Positions 28,089 to 36,612 of a stretch of 64,000 bases of DNA are shown here, in pieces. The position numbers and the translations under genes are program-made. Each line of letters starts with the position of its first letter. Positions within the stretch are counted from its first letter, which is position 1. The notes under the pieces were generated by a model. That model was not told the origin of the DNA. It saw only the letters and a list, made by a program, of their open reading frames with translations, and ran no database searches. The stretch comes from Polyangiaceae bacterium (lineage in GTDB: Bacteria; Myxococcota_A; Polyangia; Polyangiales; Polyangiaceae), in the NCBI GenBank assembly GCA_016715885.1, contig JADJXL010000020.1, positions 1,240,001-1,304,000 on the forward strand, written 5' to 3'.

Positions 28089-30149
28089 ATGACAACCAAG
28101 CGCTCGCGGACACCCGCAAAAACCACGGCGAAAGAGAGTGCCAAAAAGCCCGCCAAACGCGCTGCTTCCTCGCCCGCCAAACCCGCCGCTGCCTCGGCTC
28201 GCAAAGCCTCGGCCACGGCCAAAGCTTCCGCCGCCAAACCCAAGAAGAGCACCAAGGCACCCGCGAAGACAACCCGCGCAAAAGACAAGCGCGATGACGT
28301 GAACGTCGAAACGCTTCACCTTCCGCGACGCTGGCCCCTCGTCGACGACATCGAGATCACCGAGTCGATCCTCCACAATGCGCCATGGGACACCCCAAAC
28401 GTTCCCGCAGAATTCACCGATCCATCATGGCTGGTACGCATGGGCGCCGCGGCTTTTCGTAACGGCGACGATGCAAAGGCCAATGCGTGGTGGACGCGGA
28501 TTGATCCATCGGCAAACCTCGCAGAAACCGTGAAAGGCTGGCGCGCATTGGCGCTCGTGCGAGGCATCGATGCAATCGAAGAAAGTAAGCGCCGCGAAAT
28601 ACTGGAAGAAGCCCTCGAGCTTGCACCGGCATCGAGTCACCTTGCGGGCGAAATCCTGTGCGCGCTGGGCCGAATCGACGAAGGGCTCGCCCAAATCGAA
28701 CAAGCTCGCAAAGGCGCGGAAATGGTCGAATGGCGCGCGTTGCGAAAGGCCCTATGGCTCGTGCGCGCAGGCAAGGCGCGCGAGGCCGGCGAGATGCTCG
28801 ACAAACGTCTCGGCAAGATTGCTCGGTGCGAAGAAGAATTGCGCATCGAAGCCATGCATGCGTGGATCACGGCGGGGCAACCGAAAAAGGTGCGCCCGCA
28901 CCTCGAAGCGCTGCGCAACTCACTTCCAGGGTTGGCGCGGGTCATCGAAGGTCGCCCGGCCCTCGATTCGTTGCCCAATGGTCTCGATACGCTCGCGAAG
29001 GATCCGCGCCTCGCCGAGCTTGGCGTATGGTTTTTGGATACCGCGGCTCGCGAAAAAGCGCACGAATCACTGGAAAAGGGCCCGTCCGCGCCGCTCGGCG
29101 TGCTTCCCGGGCCAGCCATGTGGGATGCCCTTTTCGACGGCAAAGCGTACATCGTCGTCGCCGAAGCCCTCACGCGTTGCGCTCGCACGGCCTACTTGGG
29201 AGCTTCACGAGCTCGATTGCTGGTGCATCCAGACAAACCCGGACGCATTGCATTGTGCTTGAACGCGAAGATCCCTGCGTTTTTGTGGCCGGAAGCAAAT
29301 GCAGACGTCGAAGGCATCACGTCGCTGCTCGTACCCTACCGACGAACGCTGGCGGTGGACGAGCCACGGCTGTACGATTTGCCGCGGTCGATTCGCCTCT
29401 ACATCGGGTTTGGCGCGGCAGTACCAAGCCCCTATTCGGGCGAGCTCGAGGAGCTGGAATTCCACACGTGGAGCCGCGTCGCGACGACGTCCCCGTTCCT
29501 CGAAAATTACGGTTGGGGCAGCGAATTCAGCGAAGATCCACATCGTGGATTCGTCGATCGCGGCGGACTCGACGGGATGCTCGCATTGCGTCAAACAGGG
29601 GGAATGGATCCGCAGCGGGTGCCGTCGGAATCGTATCGGACGATGCATAGCCGCTCCATCGTGAGGCTCGAATTACATCGGTCGGGCTACGTCATCGAAG
29701 CCAAGTACCGGCCAAGTCCGCATGTGGATGCCGTTCGCGCCATCAACGCTCGATTCGATACATCGTTCCCCGAAGACATGCCGCTCGATTGCGTGGGCGT
29801 GCTGATGCATTTCGAGGGGGCGCTTTCGGCGGACAAGCTCATGGCGGAGATCGGGCCCGAGCTTCCGCAAGAAGAATGGTGGAAGCTGCATGCCTTGGGC
29901 GCATTGCTGCATGAAACGATGGCGCTCGACGAATGGCTCGCGGGGCTGCCGGAGGTCTTCGCCCACGAGGCGCACGCTATTGCTTGGCGATATGGGCGGC
30001 TTGGGTTCCTTTTGCGTCGAGCGATCACGACGCCGGAATTGCGTGAACCGATTCAAACGGGTCCGCATGCTTCTGGGCTCAGCCCTGAGCAAGACGACGA
30101 AGACGACGACGACGATTACGACGACGAAGGTGACGAGGAGGAATCGTGA
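28089..30149 (+). CDS. large cytoplasmic protein with histone-H1-like N-terminus
   Basis: A 686-residue protein. Residues 1-70 are Lys/Ala/Ser/Thr/Pro-rich like histone H1 or bacterial KAP-repeat tails, which bind DNA or polyanions. The middle looks like helical TPR-type repeats (about 90-330), followed by a mixed domain with no match I recognise, and the last ~20 residues are almost all Asp/Glu. A strongly basic head and acidic tail in one chain are unusual. It is followed by a 181-residue protein whose ATG overlaps its stop (TGATG). Function unknown. Confidence 0.65.
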   Translation: MTTKRSRTPAKTTAKESAKKPAKRAASSPAKPAAASARKASATAKASAAKPKKSTKAPAKTTRAKDKRDDVNVETLHLPRRWPLVDDIEITESILHNAPWDTPNVPAEFTDPSWLVRMGAAAFRNGDDAKANAWWTRIDPSANLAETVKGWRALALVRGIDAIEESKRREILEEALELAPASSHLAGEILCALGRIDEGLAQIEQARKGAEMVEWRALRKALWLVRAGKAREAGEMLDKRLGKIARCEEELRIEAMHAWITAGQPKKVRPHLEALRNSLPGLARVIEGRPALDSLPNGLDTLAKDPRLAELGVWFLDTAAREKAHESLEKGPSAPLGVLPGPAMWDALFDGKAYIVVAEALTRCARTAYLGASRARLLVHPDKPGRIALCLNAKIPAFLWPEANADVEGITSLLVPYRRTLAVDEPRLYDLPRSIRLYIGFGAAVPSPYSGELEELEFHTWSRVATTSPFLENYGWGSEFSEDPHRGFVDRGGLDGMLALRQTGGMDPQRVPSESYRTMHSRSIVRLELHRSGYVIEAKYRPSPHVDAVRAINARFDTSFPEDMPLDCVGVLMHFEGALSADKLMAEIGPELPQEEWWKLHALGALLHETMALDEWLAGLPEVFAHEAHAIAWRYGRLGFLLRRAITTPELREPIQTGPHASGLSPEQDDEDDDDDYDDEGDEEES

Positions 30150-30694
30150 TGGATCGTTTCATTGCCCTGGCGCGCCCGTCGTGCATGGACAACTTGACGA
30201 AACACGCCAAGGAGCGAGGTTGGTTGCCCTTGAGCTCTCCGCCATGGCGGTTTCATGGTGGAATGACGCGCGGTTTCATCACGCCCAGCGGAGTGCACGT
30301 GAACGCCGTGGATCAGACGCTTTTTGGAGCGTTCGTCATTTCGGTCATGCCTGACAAAGACGGTGTCGCCGCGGATCTCTCACAATTGCTCGAGCTCGTC
30401 CCATTAGAGACGCTCGTGCAAAAGTGGGACACGGCAACGACGCCGGCGGAGAAGGTTCAAGCATTGCTGTGGCTTTCGAGCGCCCAAGCGCTCGCGGGAA
30501 GCGATATGATTCCCGCATTCGAGGCGGCGGTGCGCAAAGCATTGGACGATGCGGATTCGGTCGTGCGCCTGGCGGGTATTCGCGCGCTGGCGATTGCACC
30601 ATCCAAACTTGGCAAAGAGCTTCTCGAAGGGCGCCAGGATCCGGACAATCCGGGGCTCGAGGATTGGTACGATTTATTTGCGCAGAATGCTTAG
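30149..30694 (+). CDS. hypothetical protein, HEAT-like C-terminus
   Basis: A 181-residue protein translated in overlap with the preceding gene (TGATG), with GAGGAGG upstream; a GTG at 30146 is the alternative start. The second half has the A-x-x-L...D-x-x-x-V-R-x-x-G-I-R-A-L pattern of HEAT-type helical repeats. It overlaps by 4 bp the convergent alpha-2-macroglobulin gene. Probably works with the H1-tailed protein. Confidence 0.6.
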   Translation: MDRFIALARPSCMDNLTKHAKERGWLPLSSPPWRFHGGMTRGFITPSGVHVNAVDQTLFGAFVISVMPDKDGVAADLSQLLELVPLETLVQKWDTATTPAEKVQALLWLSSAQALAGSDMIPAFEAAVRKALDDADSVVRLAGIRALAIAPSKLGKELLEGRQDPDNPGLEDWYDLFAQNA

Positions 30695-33600
30695 AAGGCG
30701 TCACCCCCCTCTTCCACTCGCAGCGCAAACGACGCGCTCGTCGCAAAGCAGCGCGCCTCGTACATCGTCTCGATGCGCGCAGGCATTGCCGTGAAACGTC
30801 CCGGCAACACCGCCTCGATATCGTAACTCACCTCGTGGCGATCCGTGCCGAGCGAGTCAAAAAAGATCGCCGTACGATCCGCTCGCAGCTCCACGTGCGC
30901 GCATTGCCCTTTGCAAACGTCGCGCCCGCTCTTTTTCGCAACCGGCTCGCATCCCGCAAGCTTCATGTCCTCCAGCAGCAAATACGCCCGCGCCTTCGCC
31001 GCCTTCACCTTCAGCATCACGCGCAAACGCTGCCCAATCTTGATGCTGTCGCCATTTCGCAGTTGCCGCTTCGGCTCCTTCTTTTCATCCAGCAGCCAAT
31101 ACGTTCGCTCGATCTCCATCCCCTCCCCGCTCGCCGCAATCTCCGATTCTTGCGTGTAATACTCGAGCACCGCGCTGAAATGACGATGCGCAATCGGCGC
31201 TCCAGCAGGTTTCTCGTCGAGCACGAACGAAAGCTCGTTTTCGCCCGTCCGCAGGTCTTCGTCGCGGAACTCCATCGATACCGGCTTTTCCCCCAGCCGC
31301 TCGAGCTTCGCCTTTTGCTTCGACTCCGCATTGATCCGCACATCCACCGTGCGCTCGTGCCCCATGCTTCGCATACGCTCTTCGTACGAAAGCAGCGCCA
31401 ATACCGCGAGCGCCGTGTCACGCGTGTTGTGCCATCGCCTTCCTTTTCGGTGTTGCAGCAAAAATGCCACCAGCACCTCGAGCGTCTCGTCCTCCGTTTT
31501 GCCTTCGCGTAAAAGCGCAAGCACGTAAAACGCAATGGCCTCCGTGCTCCCTGGATGATACCATTGCAATTCGCTCTCATCGTCGCGTGCAACCTTCTTC
31601 AAGAATCGCTTGGCCGGTCCCACGAGCGCTTTTCGCACTTCATCCGCATGCTCCTGTGCCCGGCTGTCACCCTCCGCGGCAAGCACCCAACAAAACTTGG
31701 CTCTCTCCGTCAGCGAAAGGTTCTCCCAACGCGACGACAGCACGTCAATCACGCGTTCACCCACGCGGTCGCCCGTCCATGCAATCGCAAAAGCCGCGAA
31801 AACATCCGCATCATCCGAATGATTTCGCCGAAGCTGCTCTTTCGTGAGATAAGCGCGGGCCTTCTGCAAACTGTCGCTGTCCGGCTGCGACGCCATCGAA
31901 AAACTGAATACGACATACGCCGTCATCCATAAATCCGAATGGCCTCCAGCCCACCACCCAAAACCTCCATCCGCATTCTGCATGCCGACAATGCGGCGGA
32001 GCGTCTCCTGTACCACGTCGTCCGAAAGTTTTCCTTGGAAACTGCGATACGCGCCAGTTCCCGCTTCGTCATGCGCCGATATTCGCTCCCACAATAGATG
32101 CGGCAGCAGCCGTGAACACGTCTGTTCGACACAGCCATACGGGTATTCTCGCAAATAGTCGAGCGCCCCGAGCACCGCGTCCATCGGACCACGATCCAGT
32201 TGCACCGAAAGCTTGGTAAACTCCTTCTTGCGCTCCTCGGGCAATTCGAACGAAGCGCTCACGGGCTCCTCTGCGAGCACCCCCGAAAGCGTTTTCCGCA
32301 AAAGCACTCCATACGGACGATATGCAACCTTCCGCTCCTCCGCATCCGAGACGCCGTCTGCATTCGTCGCAATCACCTCCGCACGCACCACGACGTCGCG
32401 CTCTTCGCACGTTGGAACGGCTAGCTCCACGTCGATACGAGCCTGCCCGTTCGGATCCATCGATCGCGAGCTTCGTGCATTCGCCGGAAGCGTTATGCTA
32501 CCAGCCTGCAGGGACGCCTCGACCGAAAGCATTTTCTCGCTGCGGCTATCGATCATCGCTCGCAATGCAATGACATCGCGCTCTTGAAAGAACCGCGGCG
32601 CTTGCAATCGTACCATCAGCGGCTTCTGCGTACGCACGCGAGCAAACGCTTCGAGCAAATGATCGTGCGCGAGCGATACCAAAAGGGCCGAAGCCTTCCA
32701 CGTCGTCAGCGTATCGGGAAGCTTGATTGGCAATGTCAAAGAAGCATTTCGCCCGAATTTCGCATGAGGAATCCACGCAGCTTCCGACGAAAAGTCACTT
32801 CGCAATTGCACGGGCGCGCTTTGCGGCATTGCAGCGCCCGCGTCTTCCTCCAATCCGCCAGGCGCTTCTTGCCGTTTTCGCATGACCGCCTCTGCAACCA
32901 GCCCCGCACCTGCCCCCACGAGCGCCACGGGCGCGGCTGCAATGGCGGCCGCCGCTCGCATGGGACTCGCAGATTTCCGCGCCGGCGCCATTGGCATAGC
33001 ATACGCCATCGATGCAGCCGGCATATCCTCCACACCGGCCATCATTGGCGCAGGAGGAGGCAGCCCACCGGCCAATACCGCATGCTGCAATCGATCAACC
33101 CGCGGGACGTGCGAATACACGGTGCGACCCTGTTGCGCATGCGCGCTCGCCGCACTCCACGCTGGAAACGATTGCGGCCGCGGCGGCGAATCCTCAAAAA
33201 ATGCAAGCGGACTCTTGGGCAGAGCGACCAGCGAAAAGAGCGCTTCGTCAATCACCGTCACCGTCAGCTCGGTCGGCTTTTGCTGAGCTTCACTGAGTTT
33301 TGCTTCAATCGACGTCTCCGCGCCCGGACGCGCAATGGCCGACGGAAACGCAAGCTCGAGCGCGACCGGCGCTTCATTGGGAATCGAAAGCGGATCAATC
33401 CGGGCCACCGCATGCTCTTGATGCAACCCTTCGTCACGCGCATCGAAATGCCATAACGCAAAATGCACCTTTTCCTCCGTCCCCGGTATGAACGGAAGGT
33501 CCACCCACGTCGTCGGACCCTTTCGATCGAGCACTCTGCTGAAAAGGCGAGGCCCTCGATTGTACACGAGCAGCTCTTTGGAAAGGTACGTTTTGGGCCC

Positions 33601-36069
33601 CGTGAGCGCCACGCGAATGGTCCCCTGGCTGTCGCTCGGATCATTCGACACGATGAGCTCGCGCGATTTTTGCTGCAATGCAGGACCGAGCAGCGTGAAC
33701 GCGTATTTCGTGCGCGCACGCTGTCCTTCGACATGCGCCGAAATCTGCCAACGCCCCGCGGGCAAATCGAGCGGCATATCAAATATCTCGTCCGAACGAC
33801 GAAGCTCGTGCACACTCGTTTTTTGGGTAGATCCTTTGCGGCACGTCAGCGTCACCTTGCGTGGAGCGTCATCCGTCGAATCCGCCGGCTCCCATTCGAG
33901 CCATAGCGGCAGCGCTTCTCCTGGCACTCGAAGCGTTTTTGCAGGCTTTGCAGAAACGATCACGGCAGCGCGACCCACGGAAACATGCAGGTTCGCTTGG
34001 CAGCTCTTGCCCGATGCATCGCGCACCGTCGCGCAGAAGTCGAAATCGCATCCATCAAAACGCTGAAGGACGTCCCACGGACCGTTCCACGAAATATCGA
34101 TGCTCGCCTTTCCCTGCGCATCCGTCTTGAATCGCTTTCGTGCGAGCGATTTTGGCGCATAAAAATGCTTCGTCAAAGGAGCATTGTCGAACGCCGTGTG
34201 CGTCCAATTCGATCGCTTCACATCGAGCGTGCCTTCGGCATTGGCAACGGGACCACCGAAAAAATAACTGGCCTCGAATTCCAGCGTGTACTTCTTGCCC
34301 CACACCAGCTTGTCTTTGGCTCGAAGCTCCGCACGAAACTCCGGTGCGACGAATTCTTCGACGTGAAACGACCCTTCGATCTTCGGTTGCGGCGATACGT
34401 GCACCGTCTTGAAGATGTATCGCCCGAGCGCTGCGTCGGAAGGCAATACAAAATCGAACGAGGCACTTCCGAATTCGGAGAGCGTACATGATATCGTATT
34501 GACCTTCGTCCCACGCGGCGCGAATACTTCCAGTTGATACGTCTGTTTTGCTGCAATCTTCTTGCTCGTGCCTTCGTGCCCCTTTTGCCGCGCAAACAGT
34601 TTACCCTGCACGCGTTCTCCGGGCCGATACAACGGCCGCGCGAGCATCACGTAAAAGCGGCGCTGCACCTCGGGCGCTTTGCTCGTCGCGACGTCACTTC
34701 CATTCGTCACGAAGAGCTGTTCTTTTCGCCCTTGGCCATTGATGCGTTCGACGAGCACTCCGAATTGCCACGCAGGTTTCCCCTTCCACGTAAAAAGCCC
34801 GTCTTCGTCGGTCGTGCTTTCGAGCGTCTCGATTTTGGTGCCGCCCGCATCTCGATGCATCAGCGTCAATGGCACGTTCGCCACGGGAGCTTTGGTCTTC
34901 TTGTCGACGACCCACGTGCTCACGCTGTTTTCCGTGAGCGTCAGGACGGCATCGAGCGAGCTTTTTTGCACCCGACAATGCACTTTCGTAACGGGCATGG
35001 ATTCGTCGCCCATGCATTGCGACCACGCTCGAGAAGCCGGTAATTGCGCCGAAACCTCGATTCTCACTGGCCCTTCGAGGTGCGGGAGCTTGAAAAAGTG
35101 CACTGGCTCTTGCAGGAGCGGCACTTTCCACGTATCGAGCGTTTTTTCCAGCAGAACTTCGCCGAGCGCGGCTTGTCCGAGCGGCGCTTTGGGATCATCG
35201 AGCCAGGTGCTCTCCGATGCTTTGACATCGAGCGCATGTATTTTCACCTGGAGCTTGGCGGATCGAGGCGCAATCAGTCCCCAATACGAGCGGTATTCGT
35301 GGATATCGCCGAGCTCGGGCGAAAAGAACTTCTGCACGCTCCCGCGAACGACGTCGTGCATGTGTTTCTTGGGGAGCGCGAGATATCGCTTCGCATACGC
35401 GAGCGCCTTGTTGCGAGAACCCTGGTAGGTGTAATGATTGAACAGATCGTAAAGGGCCGAATTGCCAACGTTATCGTCATGCGAGGCCAATTCTTCGAGC
35501 ACGTGCAGCGCCGCTCGTAGACTGCGGGCATTGAGGTTGTGCTGTGCCCATTGCAGTTTCAGCTCGGGATGCCGTTTGGCGTCGTAAAGCTCGAGCCACA
35601 ATGGCAAACAACTGCGGGGAAGTCCGCCGAGCTGTCGTTCGGCTTCCTTGCGCGCATGTTCGTGAGCACGCTGGCGTATGGCTTCGCTGCCTTCGATTGC
35701 GAGGCGTTGCCATCCTCGCCATTCTTCCCACTGGATCCAATGCGATTCGGTGAAAGCTTGCGCATCGCGCAGGCGGCTCGATGCATGCAGCTTGGCAATC
35801 GAGAGGCCCGAGCGATAAAACAGTTTCCACAGGGCCTTTCGCCGCGCTCGTTCCTCTTCGAGCGTCTCTTTGAGCTCGGGTACGTCGAGCGCCGGATCGT
35901 CTTCTTGGGCGTCGTCTTTGGCGAGCTTTCGCATGCTCGCGCGAAAGCGGAGCAGTTGCCCGAGTTGGTGCGCGTAGATCATGCCAATGATGCTCGCGAC
36001 GAGCGCCACGAGCGCGATGGCGATGTAAACGATGACTTTCAGAACGATGAGCACGGGTCCGAGGTCCAC
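30691..36069 (-). CDS. alpha-2-macroglobulin family protein with thioester
   Basis: A 1792-residue giant. Residues ~7-31 are a membrane helix with no lipobox, so it seems anchored by a transmembrane segment; most bacterial alpha-2-macroglobulins are lipoproteins. Next come helical repeats (about 60-270), MG-type beta domains including an MG2-like domain, an Ala/Met/Pro-rich bait-like region (about 980-1070), and the thioester motif C1313-V-E-Q1316 in Y-G-C-V-E-Q-T, followed by the helical thioester domain and a receptor-binding-like C-terminus. These proteins trap foreign proteases when the bait is cut and the thioester reacts. No penicillin-binding partner (pbpC) is adjacent. Confidence 0.92.
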   Translation of the reverse strand: MDLGPVLIVLKVIVYIAIALVALVASIIGMIYAHQLGQLLRFRASMRKLAKDDAQEDDPALDVPELKETLEEERARRKALWKLFYRSGLSIAKLHASSRLRDAQAFTESHWIQWEEWRGWQRLAIEGSEAIRQRAHEHARKEAERQLGGLPRSCLPLWLELYDAKRHPELKLQWAQHNLNARSLRAALHVLEELASHDDNVGNSALYDLFNHYTYQGSRNKALAYAKRYLALPKKHMHDVVRGSVQKFFSPELGDIHEYRSYWGLIAPRSAKLQVKIHALDVKASESTWLDDPKAPLGQAALGEVLLEKTLDTWKVPLLQEPVHFFKLPHLEGPVRIEVSAQLPASRAWSQCMGDESMPVTKVHCRVQKSSLDAVLTLTENSVSTWVVDKKTKAPVANVPLTLMHRDAGGTKIETLESTTDEDGLFTWKGKPAWQFGVLVERINGQGRKEQLFVTNGSDVATSKAPEVQRRFYVMLARPLYRPGERVQGKLFARQKGHEGTSKKIAAKQTYQLEVFAPRGTKVNTISCTLSEFGSASFDFVLPSDAALGRYIFKTVHVSPQPKIEGSFHVEEFVAPEFRAELRAKDKLVWGKKYTLEFEASYFFGGPVANAEGTLDVKRSNWTHTAFDNAPLTKHFYAPKSLARKRFKTDAQGKASIDISWNGPWDVLQRFDGCDFDFCATVRDASGKSCQANLHVSVGRAAVIVSAKPAKTLRVPGEALPLWLEWEPADSTDDAPRKVTLTCRKGSTQKTSVHELRRSDEIFDMPLDLPAGRWQISAHVEGQRARTKYAFTLLGPALQQKSRELIVSNDPSDSQGTIRVALTGPKTYLSKELLVYNRGPRLFSRVLDRKGPTTWVDLPFIPGTEEKVHFALWHFDARDEGLHQEHAVARIDPLSIPNEAPVALELAFPSAIARPGAETSIEAKLSEAQQKPTELTVTVIDEALFSLVALPKSPLAFFEDSPPRPQSFPAWSAASAHAQQGRTVYSHVPRVDRLQHAVLAGGLPPPAPMMAGVEDMPAASMAYAMPMAPARKSASPMRAAAAIAAAPVALVGAGAGLVAEAVMRKRQEAPGGLEEDAGAAMPQSAPVQLRSDFSSEAAWIPHAKFGRNASLTLPIKLPDTLTTWKASALLVSLAHDHLLEAFARVRTQKPLMVRLQAPRFFQERDVIALRAMIDSRSEKMLSVEASLQAGSITLPANARSSRSMDPNGQARIDVELAVPTCEERDVVVRAEVIATNADGVSDAEERKVAYRPYGVLLRKTLSGVLAEEPVSASFELPEERKKEFTKLSVQLDRGPMDAVLGALDYLREYPYGCVEQTCSRLLPHLLWERISAHDEAGTGAYRSFQGKLSDDVVQETLRRIVGMQNADGGFGWWAGGHSDLWMTAYVVFSFSMASQPDSDSLQKARAYLTKEQLRRNHSDDADVFAAFAIAWTGDRVGERVIDVLSSRWENLSLTERAKFCWVLAAEGDSRAQEHADEVRKALVGPAKRFLKKVARDDESELQWYHPGSTEAIAFYVLALLREGKTEDETLEVLVAFLLQHRKGRRWHNTRDTALAVLALLSYEERMRSMGHERTVDVRINAESKQKAKLERLGEKPVSMEFRDEDLRTGENELSFVLDEKPAGAPIAHRHFSAVLEYYTQESEIAASGEGMEIERTYWLLDEKKEPKRQLRNGDSIKIGQRLRVMLKVKAAKARAYLLLEDMKLAGCEPVAKKSGRDVCKGQCAHVELRADRTAIFFDSLGTDRHEVSYDIEAVLPGRFTAMPARIETMYEARCFATSASFALRVEEGGDAF

Positions 36070-36112
36070 GTGTATCGGATCGGAGGGGAAGTCTCAACGA
36101 AACAATGAGGGA

Positions 36113-36508
36113 ATGGGCTTTTCTGCGACTCGAACCCGGACCGAGGCGCACGAGGTGGGCTTCTGTTGCGACTCGAACGCCGACGAAGGGCCTCGACGTG
36201 GGCCTTTGCTGGGGGTCGAGCCTCGACCGAACCGCGCATCGTGGGCATCTTTTGGGGGTCGAACCGCGACGAAGGGCCTCGACGAGGGGGTCTGCTGAGG
36301 GTCGAGTCGCGACGGAAGGCCTGCGAGTGGACTTTTGATGGGGGTCGGACCTGGGTCGAGGGGCTCGACGAGGGGGTCTGCTGAGGGTCGAGTCGCGACG
36401 GAAGGCCTGCGAGTGGACTTTTGGTGGGGGTCGGACCTGGGTTGAGGGGCTGCGGGTGGGCCTTGGGTGGGGGTCGGACCTGGGTCGAGGGGCTCGACGT
36501 GGATCCTT
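36113..36508. repeat. 43-bp tandem repeat (minisatellite), about nine units
   Basis: Units start at 36113, 36156, 36199, 36242, 36285, 36328, 36371, 36414 and 36457, then a partial one at 36500. Most carry TGGGCYTTT followed by GGGGGTCGA/GAC and a GGGCTCGACG-like end. The units at 36285 and 36371 are identical over 43 bp, suggesting a two-unit duplication. 43 is not a multiple of 3, so this is not protein repeat coding. It fills most of the 543-bp divergent gap between the alpha-2-macroglobulin and AlbA-type genes; the rest of that gap shows nothing clear. Confidence 0.85.
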
Positions 36509-36612
36509 GCCGTGATTGACAGCCTCCATCTCGCGCACCTCGAGGGCATGTGGAAGGGCTGGCACCAGGCTTGCTTTTTGCGTGCCTTTCAGTAGAGTCC
36601 TCGAACTTCCCC

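Noticed and set aside
36113..36508. CRISPR array
   Set aside because: The 43-bp units are contiguous with no unique spacers, and no cas gene is present.
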